A stretch of DNA of 64,000 bases from Archilochus colubris (lineage: Eukaryota; Chordata; Aves; Apodiformes; Trochilidae). Below, piece after piece: positions 12,101 to 22,102 of this stretch. Numbering within the stretch: the stretch's first letter is position 1; each line of letters starts with the position of its first letter. Under the pieces are notes generated by a model, which worked only from the letters and a program-made list of their open reading frames with translations, searched no databases and had not been told where the DNA came from. The stretch lies in NCBI GenBank assembly GCA_023079485.1, contig CM041083.1, positions 63,059,810 to 63,123,809 of the forward strand, read 5' to 3'. Position numbers and translations under genes: made by a program.

Positions 12101-15100
12101 TGGAAACACAAGAGATGACGTCCATCCCAATCCTGCACATATACATGCATACACTATTCTTACAATGTATGTACACATATACTCCATATCATAGCGTTAT
12201 AACACTGGAATGCGATCCCTCTTGTAGTCAGCAGTCCACATGTGTCTCTTGTCTCCTGGCTTTTGTTCAAGTTTTCAAGAGAGGACAGAAAGCAAGTGCC
12301 ACAGTGAAGAGGCAGGGGGAGGACAGAGAAGACAAGAAAGCTGTGAGAAATGGGACAGAGAGTGTGGACACCTCTGAGGACACTGCTTGCTGGAATAACT
12401 GTCCAGCTTACCCTCCTCTGACCAACCAGCCTTGGTTGCTCCTTTCATTTATGTGCCAGGACTTCCCAGTAACAGATCTAGTAATGGGATGGAGCTGATA
12501 AGACTTTTGCTAGAGACTGCCCTGTCCTTGCTACGTAAGTGGGAAGACTCTCAGGGCACACTGTGGCCTGGAGCAGCACTGAGCTTGCAGACTTGCACAG
12601 CAAAGGTTTGCAAAGGGCGTGTGAGAATGAGGGGCAGCTCTGCAGTGTGATGCTTGTGGTTTACCACTTGGGCAGCATGCACACACTGAAGCTCTCTGTC
12701 CTGTCTGACCCACAGCTATCGGTACTTGAAGCTGACGGGGAATTTTGAGCGTTCTGCTGGGCTGCAGGCGGGGATAGACCTGGTGACGGTAAGCCTGGGG
12801 CTATGGGGTCGACTGGAAGGTTTCTGGTGTGTGTCGTGTGCCTCTTGCTGTTCATACTCAACACACTGGGTTTTAGGAAGAAAGTAACCTAGCAGGCCAG
12901 ATGAAACATAAATATATCTCCTGTCCTGCCAGAGTAAGAGTCTTCTCCCTAACTCCAAGAAGCCTGTGGTCCATTCACTTCTTGGCCAACCTGCTGGGCC
13001 TATCAGACAGGAGAGAAATCAGCAGAAGTTTTATCATGCTGGCTCTGCTGGTTGTAGTCATAGTATTTCATACTCATCATTGAACAGCCAATCAATGACC
13101 ATTTTGGCAGCCCCCCAGGACCTCAGTTTCTGACCTAGCAAAAACCATCTCTTTAATTCACTCCCATATCTCTTGTCTTTCTGCCCCTCAAGAAAGACTT
13201 GCCAGAAGTCAACATGATTTTTTTTTTTTCCCAACTGCTGTGGTTGATTCCAGGACCCACACAGCATCATTTTCCTATGTGACCTCCACATCCACTTCCC
13301 AGCTGGAGTAATTGATTCAATCCGGAAACACTGCGTGGAAGGCAAGATGGCCTTCGCACCCATGGTCATGCGGCTGCACTGCGGGATGTCCCCACAGTGG
13401 CCTGATGGTAAGAGGGAGTGGAGCCTCTTGGGCTCTGAACCTGGGGAATGGGAAAAAGAAGGAGGGTGCATGCCACGTATAGATTTGTTCCTATGGTACT
13501 GTTGAGGTCGGGAGCTAAACGTACTTCCAGGGCCAGTGGGTGAGAGTGCCTTAGACATAGGATGGGGTTTAACGGTATCAGGTACCTGGAACTTGAGACA
13601 AAAGAGCCAGAAGAGCCCTTTTTATGAGGTTTCTCTTGGTCATCTCATAGGGCTTTCTATGTATTTGAGGACCTTGGAAAACCTATTCTTCACTCCTTGC
13701 TGTCCATGTCTCTCTTTTCTTAGAGGGCACAGTCTGTGTTGAGGAGAGCTGATAGCCTGAGGATGAGGGGAAACCACTCAAGTCAGGGGGAGAAAATTGA
13801 CACAGGTCATCCAATTGTAGGATTTCCTTTAGACAGAAGTGACCATCCTGAGCCATCCAGGCACAGGGACAGTGCTTTGAAGCAGGGACAGTCCAGGTAT
13901 GTTAGATACTATGCTGCCAGACAGGAGCTGTGAGAGGCTCTGCTAAGGGCAGAAGGGCAGTCCATACTGTCTGTCTGCAAGCCTTACTTGCTTCCCAAAG
14001 CTTTAGTATGGTTGGCTTTTCCTTGGTGCTGAGCTGGCTTTCTGGTGTCAATATTGTGCTAGAATTAGCTTTGAGTCTCACTCCAGCAGCGCTGGTGGAG
14101 CTGTGAATGATTCAAAACAACTGCATGCACTTGCCTCTTTTATGCTGTCCTCAGGCTACTGGGAAGTGAATGGGTTTGGTCTCCTGGGCATATACAAGTC
14201 TGACTTGGACAAGATTGGAGGCATGAACACAAAAGAGTTTCGGGACCGCTGGGGAGGAGAGGACTGGGAGCTCCTGGACAGGTAGGCATCCATTGTCATC
14301 ATCCACGTGCTCAGCAGGGAAAATCTATTAGATCCTAGAGGACCAATGACCAGGAGAGAAGAGACATAGACTGAGGTGACTAATGCCACCATAAGCTTGT
14401 TCAGTGAAGGACAATCTTTGAGCATGTCCTGAGCATGTTACGATCTCAAACCTAGTGGGTGAGTGAACCCAAAATAACTGCTAAAGCCAAAGAAGAGAGA
14501 AGCTGTTTCCTGGTGCCTTCCAGCCCCAGTTTTGGTTGGCCACAGGCAGATCAGACACTGGTGATCATGAAGACTTCCTCCTCTTCAAGTAGTGCAGCAG
14601 ATAGGGAATCCAGTTTCGGTCCCTCAGGCTTCCTGTTCTATGTACAGCAATTGTCCAGAAGAGCAGCTGTCAGAGAGACATATGAAGACTATGAAATACA
14701 GTCACAGTTTCTGATAATTTTATAGTGAGGGAGCTCTGCTGTACAAATCCTAGGCCTCTGGGTTTGTAGTTCTGTGTTTTGGGGCCTCTCTTGTCTTTTC
14801 TGTCCGATGACTGCAGGAAAAACAAACACCCTGAGCAATCCCATGTTGCCAGATGGGATCCCTTCTTTCCTCCTAGCCTGGCATGTGCAGCCCACTTCTC
14901 ACCAGGCCTGTTCTCAGGGTTCTATAAACACTCAGCAAGTGCCATTAGATGCCTGCTTGTGTATCTGAGATACCTCTGAGCTATTCTGGGTTCCTTAATT
15001 GTTTGCAGTCTCTTGACAGCAGCCCAAACCCCCCAGGTGTCTTTGTGATCAAATTGATCAAGTTTTCTGTAAATCTACCATTCTTCTTTCTGCCAGGATC

Positions 15101-15205
15101 TTGCAGGCCGGGCTGGAAGTGGAGCGTCTCTCCCTGAGAAACTTTTTCCACTGGTTTCACTCAAAGCGGGGCATGTGGAACCGGCGCCAGCTGAAGACAC
15201 TGTAG
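34..15205 (+). CDS. B4GALNT3: Beta-1,4-N-acetylgalactosaminyltransferase 3, 17 of its exons (5' end outside window)
   Basis: This type II Golgi enzyme transfers GalNAc from UDP-GalNAc in beta-1,4 linkage to terminal GlcNAc, making LacdiNAc on N- and O-glycans. Seventeen exons (listed separately) join to 953 codons plus TAG. Every junction is GT-AG and phase-consistent. Residues here are counted from the first base in the window. Residues 1 to about 145 are a PA14 domain, about 145-310 a connecting region, and 312-648 a low-conservation linker with an acidic run near 564-586. Residues from about 649 to 953 are the GT7/chondroitin-GalNAc-transferase-like catalytic domain, with CDLHIHFP (D834, H836) and [11 protein letters not shown] (W908-R918). 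The human protein is about 1,000 residues, so about 45 or more N-terminal residues are missing to the left. B4GALNT4 is the close paralogue. The call of B4GALNT3 rests on detailed residue similarity and on the convergent NINJ2 neighbour. No frameshift or premature stop was seen, so the gene looks intact. Confidence 0.95.
627..717 (+). CDS. B4GALNT3: B4GALNT3 exon B, PA14 domain
   Basis: 91 bases, entering in phase 0 and leaving after one base of a Gly codon. It codes [18 protein letters not shown] and continues to HPFTDG. The acceptor is CTTCAG (621-626) and the donor GTGAGA at 718. [18 protein letters not shown] is a near-invariant stretch of the family. Confidence 0.93.
1584..1684 (+). CDS. 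B4GALNT3: B4GALNT3 exon C, PA14 domain core
   Basis: 101 bases, completing the split Gly codon and ending in phase 0. It codes [18 protein letters not shown] and then LQLLASVGK. The [13 protein letters not shown] strand is the classic PA14 signature (compare F-x-x-x-S-D-D-x-x-x-V-W in other PA14 proteins). The acceptor is CGACAG and the donor GTACAG at 1685. Confidence 0.93.
2038..2105 (+). CDS. B4GALNT3: B4GALNT3 exon D, PA14 domain, with tandem donors
   Basis: 68 bases, phase 0 in and phase 2 out, coding [20 protein letters not shown] followed by MVR. The acceptor is TTCACAG. The donor region reads GTGAGGTGAGTGAGT, with possible GT sites at 2101, 2106 and 2110. I chose 2106 because only this site joins in frame to the next exon and keeps the family length (SKxVxLSxxxRYYF). 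Confidence 0.88.
2650..2728 (+). CDS. B4GALNT3: B4GALNT3 exon E, end of PA14 domain
   Basis: 79 bases. One base completes the Arg codon, followed by 26 codons, [19 protein letters not shown] to [16 protein letters not shown] followed by DHVEV is the last strand pair of the PA14 fold. The acceptor is TCTTCACAG (2641-2649) and the donor GTGAGT at 2729. Confidence 0.93.
3158..3224 (+). CDS. B4GALNT3: B4GALNT3 exon F
   Basis: 67 bases, phase 0 in and phase 1 out, coding [20 protein letters not shown] followed by FA. The acceptor is GTTCCAG and the donor GTAAGT at 3225. It finishes the PA14 module with the W-R-x-N-D-P turn. Confidence 0.92.
4969..5112 (+). CDS. B4GALNT3: B4GALNT3 exon G
   Basis: 144 bases, entering phase 1 and leaving phase 1. 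It codes [16 protein letters not shown], a variable Ser/Ala/His-rich stretch, and then [14 protein letters not shown]. The ends are strongly conserved in the family while the middle is not. The acceptor is TTTCTAG and the donor GTAAGA at 5113. Confidence 0.92.
5525..5634 (+). CDS. B4GALNT3: B4GALNT3 exon H
   Basis: 110 bases, completing a Val codon and ending in phase 0. It codes [20 protein letters not shown] followed by [17 protein letters not shown]. The [10 protein letters not shown] motif and a conserved Cys mark this segment. The acceptor is TTCTCAG (to 5524) and the donor GTAAGT at 5635. Confidence 0.93.
6543..6643 (+). CDS. B4GALNT3: B4GALNT3 exon I
   Basis: 101 bases, phase 0 in and phase 2 out, coding [20 protein letters not shown] followed by [13 protein letters not shown] and part of Arg. 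The acceptor is CTTCCCAG and the donor GTAGGA at 6644. This is a well-conserved block between the PA14 domain and the linker. Confidence 0.93.
7863..7939 (+). CDS. B4GALNT3: B4GALNT3 exon J
   Basis: 77 bases, coding the end of Arg, then [20 protein letters not shown] and KTEQP. The acceptor is CACTGCAG and the donor GTAGGG at 7940. Conservation falls towards its 3' end, where the disordered linker starts. Confidence 0.9.
8524..9535 (+). CDS. B4GALNT3: B4GALNT3 exon K, large linker exon
   Basis: 1,012 bases, about 337 residues, the largest exon. The first two thirds are Gln/Pro/Ser/Arg-rich and probably disordered. [13 protein letters not shown] (around 9163-9200) is a conserved short helix-like motif. 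A run of eight Glu starts near 9283 and is followed by a longer acidic patch to about 9345. The last part, [17 protein letters not shown] to [20 protein letters not shown] and [19 protein letters not shown], is conserved and leads into the catalytic domain. The acceptor is TTTCCACAG and the donor GTAAGG at 9536. The repetitive GAGGAA coding may vary in length between individuals. Confidence 0.94.
9731..9867 (-). mobile_element. Degraded CR1 LINE 3' fragment in a B4GALNT3 intron
   Basis: The stretch CATAGAATCCTAGAATGTCA followed by TTGGAAGGGACCTCAAGGAT and CATCTGGTCCAGCCC is the reverse complement of the standard avian CR1 3' end. That end reads roughly GATGATC, TTTAAGGTCCCTTCCAACC, ATTCTATGATTCTATG on the sense strand. 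Similarity fades through the CACATCAAGCTGAGACTT and AATGGGGAAATTC segments, which look like the divergent equivalent of the CR1 region just upstream. It is old and truncated. Confidence 0.7.
11182..11480 (+). CDS. B4GALNT3: B4GALNT3 exon L, start of catalytic domain
   Basis: 299 bases, coding [18 protein letters not shown], then [11 protein letters not shown], a GND/EEEE stretch, and [20 protein letters not shown] plus VP. [28 protein letters not shown] is a hallmark of B4GALNT3/4 and the chondroitin GalNAc-transferase-like (CHGN) fold. The acceptor is CTCCTGCAG (to 11181) and the donor GTAAGG at 11481. Confidence 0.94.
11845..11998 (+). CDS. B4GALNT3: B4GALNT3 exon M, catalytic domain
   Basis: 154 bases, coding [19 protein letters not shown], then [20 protein letters not shown] and KRSTLH. 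NxxITDYSSxDMDVE corresponds to the nucleotide-sugar binding strand of the GT-A fold. The acceptor is AAACAG (to 11844) and the donor GTGAGA at 11999. Confidence 0.94.
12716..12788 (+). CDS. B4GALNT3: B4GALNT3 exon N, catalytic domain
   Basis: 73 bases, completing Ser and then coding [20 protein letters not shown] and [20 protein letters not shown] is the conserved loop, equivalent to the F-x-R-x-x-G-L-x-x-G motif seen across the CHGN/GT7 families. The acceptor is CCCACAG (to 12715) and the donor GTAAGC at 12789. Confidence 0.94.
13254..13407 (+). CDS. B4GALNT3: B4GALNT3 exon O, metal-binding motif
   Basis: 154 bases, phase 0 in and phase 1 out, coding [20 protein letters not shown], then [20 protein letters not shown] and GMSPQWPD. 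The D-L-H sequence takes the place of the DxD metal/UDP-sugar motif of beta-4-galactosyltransferases. The upstream polypyrimidine tract contains a long T run (13219 onward) before CAG. The donor is GTAAGA at 13408. Confidence 0.95.
14155..14281 (+). CDS. B4GALNT3: B4GALNT3 exon P, WGGEDWE motif
   Basis: 127 bases, coding [20 protein letters not shown], then [20 protein letters not shown] and LD plus part of Arg. WGGED is the GT7 signature, where the Glu/Asp pair contributes to acceptor binding and catalysis in beta-4-galactosyltransferases. The acceptor is TCCTCAG (to 14154) and the donor GTAGGC at 14282. Confidence 0.95.
15097..15205 (+). CDS. B4GALNT3: B4GALNT3 terminal coding exon Q
   Basis: 109 bases, completing Arg and coding [20 protein letters not shown], then [15 protein letters not shown] and TAG (15203-15205). 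The acceptor is TTTCTGCCAG (to 15096). [18 protein letters not shown] and the terminal KTL match the normal end of the family, so the C terminus is complete. Confidence 0.95.
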
Positions 15206-17895
15206 CCTTTAACCTCAGAGCTGGGCAGCAGCACCATCCACCATCACACCTCGATGTGCACTTTATCAAGGCACACAGCTGGGAGTACAAACTCTTCCTC
15301 TGCCTCCAGAGCCTTCTGATGGGATGGTACAGCTGAGGAAGGGATGGTTAGACTAGGGGAGCAGAAGCTTCTCTTGTGCACTCTTGCATCCAAGACGTGG
15401 GATCCCTGTCTTGCTGGGAAGGCATGTGGGGGAGATGCTGACAAGTGAATTGACTCATGAATTCCTGCCTTGTGGTCTGGTGGATGGTATAGTGGGAGAG
15501 GTGCCATATTTCCCATTGAGTCTTGTATGGTGCAAACCAAACAAACACAAATCCCAGCTAAGCCCAGAATTGTTTATTTACAGTAACACAGCTTCTCTTT
15601 CAATACTTGAATCAAAAAAAAAAAAAAAGAAAAAAAAAGAAAAGAAAAAGAAAAAAAACCCCTTCCCATTTCTCCTCCTTTCCCATCTCTCTGGTATCCG
15701 TGCTTTTGGACAGGGGACCAAGTAAGTTCTCTGAACTGTGTCCACATGCCCATGTGCTGACCCAAGGAAATCTGGATGTGGAGGAGCTGATAGGCACTTT
15801 AGGCTGCTAGTGCTTAGATGTTTCTCTGTGCTTTTCACTTCAGTCATTAGGAAAAACCATGCTCATATTCAGCAAATTATGGGCCATGGTTGGAGACTTA
15901 AGTACACTTCCCCTTTGAGAACCACGTTTGCCAGCAACTGGGCAAGGTAGTAGGGGTTGATGTTACATCTCCACCTAAATTATTAATCCACTGCCTGAGG
16001 ATAGTGGAGGGGTTATACAGAGAAGCTAGGAGGGCATCTCAGGAGGAACTTCGCAGCCTTATCTGACAGACATGTGTTTGTCCTAACAATATCAGGGAAA
16101 CCCTAGCAGGGAAGAAGTGGCAATATTTTATTAGTTGAAATATTGTTGATTTTGTCAGAAAAAGAGGAGACAGACTATTCTGCTCTCTGAATTCTGTATG
16201 TTTATGCAGTGTCTAAAGGTTAATTTAATAAGTTATAGCCTCACAGTTATGTCTTGTCATAGTTTGAATTTTATGTAAAGAACAGGCTTCATGGTTGAAG
16301 AACTGTCACAGCAGTTGGTGTTTCTGCTCTGGAACAGCCATGGGAGCTCCAGCCCAGTATGGAGGAGGTGGCCCCAGGCCTTGGCACTGGCACCGGGTGC
16401 AGGGAACAATGAGGACAGATGAGGGCTGAGTGAGTAAAAGGATGGGCAGACCCATGCCAACACTGATCCTACAGCTGTGGAAAGAGCTCCTGTCCACAGC
16501 CAGCCTGATGCTACAGGGAATTCTCAGCCTGTAAAACTCCCATTAATTTAAAGAAAGATTTTTTTACTCTTGTAACCATATTACAGGATCATAAAAACCC
16601 AGGGATCCCAGCACAGATAGTGCTATGCACTGGAGCTCTCATGTCTCCATACCAAGCTGACAGAGCTGCTACAGGTCTCAAGCTTCAGGGGAGAGCTTGA
16701 CCTAGGAGACTGCTCATGGCACCCAGGTCTGTGGGGAGTTGTTGAAAAGTTGGTAGTGGAGGTATGCAGGGTACAAGCAATGCTGACACGGTTCTAGAGT
16801 TTGCTTTTTACACTGATGGAGTGGATTCCAGTTCAGAGTAGGCATTCATCTATTATTTAATCTGTGGTGCTTGACAAGTCCATCAAGTTCCACCATTGCA
16901 GTAGAGAATTCAACTTGCAAGTCCTGGCACGTGAGATAGAAATCTTGTCAAATCATCTGCTTGTTCCAGTCTGGGTTTTGAGACTGATGGAGTCAGGACA
17001 AGTCAACCAGGTTTCAGAAAGTTTCTCTGCGCAGTGTGCAGCAATGGTGAGAAGGAGACAAGAGACAGCTGTGTCTCAGAATCCACAGAGCCTTTGCCAA
17101 AATGCAGACACTGAATATATCAGAAGAGGCAACCTTAGCCTTCTGGCCAAGACAGAGCGGCCTTTTTATTGAGAGGAAGCATTTTACCCATATAGAGGCT
17201 AAGAAATTAAACATTGTGAGGCAAGAGGGAAGAGGCTGACAGTAGTCAACACTATTATGATTATTATTATTATTTAATAACAACTTATATATAGTTTGTA
17301 ATAGGAGTTTAGGATGCCAGAGCCCTGTGATGCTGTGTTGCAATAAGCTCTGTTTCTGCCTGGAATGTGCAGTGTTAGTCAGGGTTTCAGTGCATGTCAG
17401 AGCCTGTGCTTCACTCAAATATGGGAACAGCCTCGTTGAGTGTGCAGGTGAGCTGCTTTCCAGGCTCCAGGAGTGCACCTCCACAGCCAGTCCAGGCTGG
17501 CTTTGTCACGCAATCCCTGTGGAATGGGGAGAGGCTGGGGGGGGAGGGAGATGTGGCGAGGCATTAGCAGGACCCAGCTGTTTAGCTCCATCAAGCAGAG
17601 AATGGCATGGTGCACATTTTGCAGATGGAGGGTTGACTGACTTTGCAGCCAGCAAAGAGTGGATTGGAAAGTAGGAGACAGCTCTCAGCCCAGCACTGCC
17701 AGCAGAATTTAAGTGTTTTGCTCCCATGTTTTATCTGGGGTTGTGCTCCTTCCTTCACACCTTATAGCCTAGACTAGTGGCAAGCAGAACTGTTTACCTC
17801 GCTGAGGATTCCCTGGTGGAGATGTAAGGAGTTAGTGAGTTTCTGTCCAGTTTCCTGATGGCCAATATCCCCACTGTCAAAGTTGCCATCATATC
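15206..17895 (+). other. B4GALNT3: B4GALNT3 3' UTR and start of the intergenic region
   Basis: There is no coding exon after the TAG. The 3' UTR end is not clearly marked: no AATAAA occurs in the first 2 kb. A variant ATTAAA is at 17206-17211, and the first perfect AATAAA is at 18888-18893, beyond a CR1 fragment. The region includes an A-rich simple repeat and otherwise unremarkable sequence. Confidence 0.5.
15614..15658 (+). repeat. A-rich simple repeat in the probable 3' UTR
   Basis: 45 bases of A broken only by single G residues, that is (A)n G (A)n. It generates spurious Lys-rich and Phe-rich ORFs on both strands. Length polymorphism is likely. No target-site duplication was recognised, so there is no evidence for a retrocopy tail. 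Confidence 0.9.
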
Positions 17896-18000
17896 TAGTG
17901 AGAGGTGTCCCTACCCATGCAGGGGGTGGTTGAATTAGCTGATCTTTAAGGTCCCTTCCAACCCAAACCATTCTATGATTCTATGATTCTATGATTTTAT
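17896..18000 (+). mobile_element. CR1 LINE 3' end with ATTCTATG tail
   Basis: AGTGAGAGGTGTCCCTACCC, then GGGGGTGGTTGAATTAGCTG, ATCTTTAAGGTCCCTTCCAA and CCCAAACCATTCTATGATTC form a near-consensus avian CR1 3' terminus. It is followed by tandem ATTCTATG units ending near 18000. Only about 105 bases remain, which is the usual heavy 5' truncation of CR1. The high match suggests a younger insertion than the others in the window. Confidence 0.9.
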
Positions 18001-21000
18001 GTTCTTCCTTTTCAAGCACAGTGGGGATTCTTAGCTGGTATTTAAGCATTGTAGTAGTAAATGTGATTATATTAATTGGCACTAGCTGGCAGCTTGGAGG
18101 GAGCCCATGGGAACAAAAGCTGTCTTCCAGCCCACATATTCAGGTTGTGAGGAGAGAGGTGCTACATTCTCACCAGTCTGCAAGCAGCAAATCTTGCAGA
18201 AGCAGCACTGGGCTTTGCTCTGAGGCTGCTGCCCCTCTTCCAAAGCAACCTGCAGTTTTTCTCCCCAGAGTCAAGAAGAACAGGAGAACAAGGAGTGTGT
18301 CAGGGGCAGGTAATCCTGCAGCCGTGCAGTGAAAGGATGTGACCATCCAGGGCAGTGGCCAGGGCACCTTGTTCCATGATCATCAGGTGGTTCACCCCAT
18401 CACTGGTGTGCAACACATGCAATGCTGCTGTGAGGAGGGCTCATCTTTGGGTCTGGCACAGGTCTCAGAGAGCAAGAAGGAACCTGGCTTCACTGCAGCC
18501 AGGACACTCACTCTCCCCAGCAGTTGATCTGGTTTCTGTCACCAGGATCTCTTTAGGAGGCTGTGACTGAGTGTGTGGTGAAGTCTCCCCCAAGGCCTTC
18601 ATGTGCATCCTGGCTGTGACCTACCTCAACAGCAGGAGTAAAGCAGCTGAATGTGATTTCCCATGCCTCAGGCAGGCAGAAGGGAGCTGCTCTGGTAGCT
18701 CTTTGGCTGGGGACAGCTGGGGAGATGATGGACCATGCTGAAGAAAACTTCCCTGGGGCAGGGTGTGGCCAGGCTGTGGACCATGGGCCCCCCAAGTGTG
18801 GGGTCCATGGCAAGTGGGCTCTGCTCACAAATGCAGACTCCATCTTAAGGACTGTGAATTGTGGGGCAGAGGCTTGTTTTACAGGTCAATAAAGGGAATG
18901 AAGAAGGGCTGGCTTTTATTCTGAGAGAAATGTATTGCGTGAAAATTACAATGTGACTTGTTTTGTCATTGTCTTTACTGTTTGTCTGGTATGAACACCT
19001 CATCTCTTCTCATTGCGTACAAATGTCTGAAGTTGTTTTTTAGATACCAATGCTTTGTGTTAAAAGTCTGAATTGTACCTTTGAATTATCTGCCTTAGAG
19101 TGGCTCTGTACCTTCAAAATGACTCCTGGGCCACCTCTTTGTTAGAGCTGGGGGATGTACTGTTTCTCCCTCAAGTTTTATAAATATATTGTCTTCCTTC
19201 AAGAGCTCAGTTCTGTCTGCCTGTTACTCACACCTGCATCCATGCACAAGGGATTAGAGACAGGGTATTGTTCCTCTGGCTTCATATAACTAAAGGCATA
19301 GGCAATATCAGAGGGACAGGTCACTCTGCCCAAGCCAGCGAGAGCTCTGCAGCAAGAGATGAGTGGGAGATGCAGCAAGCAAGGTAACCAGGAGCAAGAC
19401 TTCTGTGGCTGTAGGAAGTGGAACAGCAGCAAAACAGTTTTTCTCCTGTCTTCTGGGCTTATATTTTGAAAGAAGGTAGAAAAAAAAATAAATATACCTC
19501 CCAGCAGAATACAAGTACAGTGTGGTAATAGAGAATATAGAGAACAAAGTAGTCCTGCTCACAAGCAGAGGACAGTTCCTGAACAAGAGCACAGGTGAAC
19601 ACCTAGACCTGAGCTCGGTACCTGGCACAGCCTATGGAATTGGGAGGTTGCCTCTTTCATGGCACGTGTTTGTTTTGATTCAAATTTGGATCCTTTTTTT
19701 TGCTTTAACTATGCCTCCTTTGAGTATAAAAAGCTTGGCAGGAATGGGAGTCAGACATGGAGAAGGAAAAAGGCAGCCAAGGTTGCTAATGAGCCTGATT
19801 ACATTATAATGAGACGTTATTACTAAAGGTGGTGGGGCAAAAGCTTTCCAGCACACTGTAGGTCTTCTGCTCATCTGGGCTGGATGACAGGAAGCCCTCT
19901 TTTCATGGGCAGACCTCTCATGCTGCCAGACCCGACCTGGCAGCTCTCTTGAGATGATGGTGCTGAAGTTAATATCTCATAATAAAATTCCCCTCAGTGC
20001 TGATTTCCCATAATTTTTTACCTTTTCGTGAACCCAGTTGGTCAGTTGTGGCTGGAAACCCTTAGCTGGTGGTTTTGCATTGGTGAGAACAAGTTTTGCT
20101 GCCTCTACAGTGAATCCTTTTTCTAGAGGAGAGCAGGAAAACAGAGGCTTCTCAGAACCATTCATCCCTGTTTGCCGTCCAACTCAGCGGAGTCCAAAAG
20201 CTGAGAAAAGCTGCAAACCTCAGCATTGCTCCAAATCTGCCATCCCCCTGACAGAGGGGAGGATGAGTCTTTGCCTGCCTCCCCAAACAGATCTCAAACT
20301 GTGCTCAGCCTTGCTGATTTAAATTCCAGTTAATACAAAACTGGCATTTTCCACCCTACTCTTTCTATGCAACTTTTCCTTCAGCTTCAAAAACGCCACT
20401 GTTGTTTGCAGGTATGAGCTGGTGCTGGCCTGGAGCCTTACTCACCACCTTTGGTGGGAGAGGTCAGTCACACCCCCTCCAGAAAAAGCACAGCCTGTGA
20501 CTTCAACAGAAATTTAGTTCTGTAGAGTCAAATACAGAACTAAAATGAAATCTGACCATACTTGTGGGTATTTTTAAGTATCAGACATGCCCAGGAGTTC
20601 CTGAAGACCGACGTGTGGACATTTTCATGGTGTTTCTTTCTCAGTGTTGGCAAGAATATGCAGAATGAAAAATCAAAACTGAACTCTGATTCTGCCATAC
20701 AGTGAAAAATCATTTAATAGTCAGAAAATCATGTAATTATTTGAAGAGGCTAACACCAGGCTACTAATATATATATATTTTTAGCATGCCTACAGCATAA
20801 AAAAATTTAGGATTGAAAATTTTTACACTTTAAAAAAAACTCTGAAAAAACATTAATCCAAAGACTCTTCCTTTTAAGGAAACAAATTATTCTGGTACAA
20901 GAGAATTTCCAGCATTGTCAGTATAAAAACGATATATTTAAAAACATTTATGTTAGCCATAACCCCTGATATTATAATGGTGATGTTTTTAAAAAGTAAT

Positions 21001-22102
21001 ACACATATCATTTCTTATTGTGGCAATAAGCCTACAGTGTCTCCTTGTGTTAATGTTTCTTCATTTTCCACTAAATATTGTCAAGCTTTTCTGACATCAT
21101 TCCTGGTAGGTCCCTGGACCATCAGACCATAGTATCTGTTTTTTATAAGTGTTAATTTTCCAATGCCTGGAGATACCTGATTGTATTCTTAAATGTACTG
21201 CATTTAATTTTATTTTTTCATAACTAGGATAATATTTGAACTGGTTTTAGTTACCCTGACATCCACATACTTTTCTGTCCTCCCATGAGAACTTCTTTTA
21301 GTTTGAGAAATCCATTCCAACATTTGGTAGGTATACTCTTAGAGAATATTGCTCTAAGTATAGCAACTTATGCTTGAGACAAAAAAAAAAAAGCTGGACT
21401 TGTTTACTTAGCCTACAAAGTAAATCGTTCAGGCTTCTCTACAAAATGAGCCAATATTGAATGTGTGAAGCAGGCAACTAAAATAAGAGATGAGTTTTAC
21501 AGAACTGTGCTTTTACACTGTGTACTTTCTGCTGTTCCCGGAGCTTTCTCTAGCCAAGTTTGCTCTGGCTTTGCAAGGCCATGTTTTCTCCCCTTCAGAA
21601 CTTCAAAAGCATCGTGGCAAGGAGCTGGTGCACCATGACACACACACCTTTTTGAAAGTTTAACCCAATTCTCTGGATTTGTTGATGGGCTCCTGCTGAG
21701 GTCAGTGAAAAGGCAGAGGAGGAGAGCTTTCCCTACCAGCCACGCTGAGATCCTGCAGGGAAGACAAGAAAAGCCAGTAAGGTTGCAGCAGGTACCTCTG
21801 TGCTCCATGGGCAGAGAGCAGCAGTCCTGGAGTACCACATCACTCAGCCACCCCTACAGATGTGGTGGGGTGCTGCTCTTCAGTGCTTACACCTTTCTGG
21901 ACCCTAAGCCAGCAGTTTTTTTAAAGAGGCTTTTGGCCTTTGCATCCTCCTCCATCATATCATGAGTCTGTGGAGCTTTCTCGCTGGCTGTTGCCCCAGC
22001 ATATTGCATTTAAACTGTGTTTACATGTTGCAAATCAAGTAAGCAAGAGATGGGTACTTTACTTCTTGACTTTTGACTTAAGAACATGCCCTTCCCTTCT
22101 TA
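18001..22102. other. Intergenic region between convergent B4GALNT3 and NINJ2
   Basis: No exon, RNA gene or clear repeat recognised. The part from about 20700 to 21450 is AT-rich with short T and A runs. A minus-strand AATAAA (TTTATT on plus) at 21209-21214 is one possible NINJ2 polyadenylation signal, but it is 2.2 kb past the stop and weakly supported. Confidence 0.5.
18888..18893 (+). terminator. Candidate polyadenylation signal for B4GALNT3
   Basis: This AATAAA in the context GGTCAATAAAGGG is the first perfect signal on the plus strand after the B4GALNT3 stop. Using it would give a 3' UTR of about 3.7 kb that contains the CR1 fragment. Other plus-strand candidates are ATTAAA at 17206 and AATAAA at 19487 and 19981. 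The choice cannot be made from sequence alone. Confidence 0.3.

Larger units (their letters stand above)
130..15096 (+). other. B4GALNT3: Introns of B4GALNT3 (sixteen)
   Basis: Sixteen introns lie between the listed exons. Those over 300 bases are 130-626, 718-1583, 1685-2037, 2106-2649, 2729-3157, 3225-4968, 5113-5524, 5635-6542, 6644-7862, 7940-8523, 9536-11181, 11481-11844, 11999-12715, 12789-13253, 13408-14154 and 14282-15096. Apart from the CR1 remnant in 9536-11181 I see no repeat, RNA gene or extra exon in them. ORFs on either strand here lack family similarity and mostly overlap exons in the wrong frame. Confidence 0.85.

Noticed and set aside
12076..12498. 140-codon plus-strand ORF
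   Set aside because: Located wholly within a B4GALNT3 intron, with no family similarity and no place in the phase-consistent splice chain.
13058..13558. 166-codon minus-strand ORF
   Set aside because: Antisense to exon O, with no recognisable domain.
15574..15847. Phe-rich and Lys-rich ORFs on both strands
   Set aside because: Produced by the A-rich simple repeat at 15614-15658.
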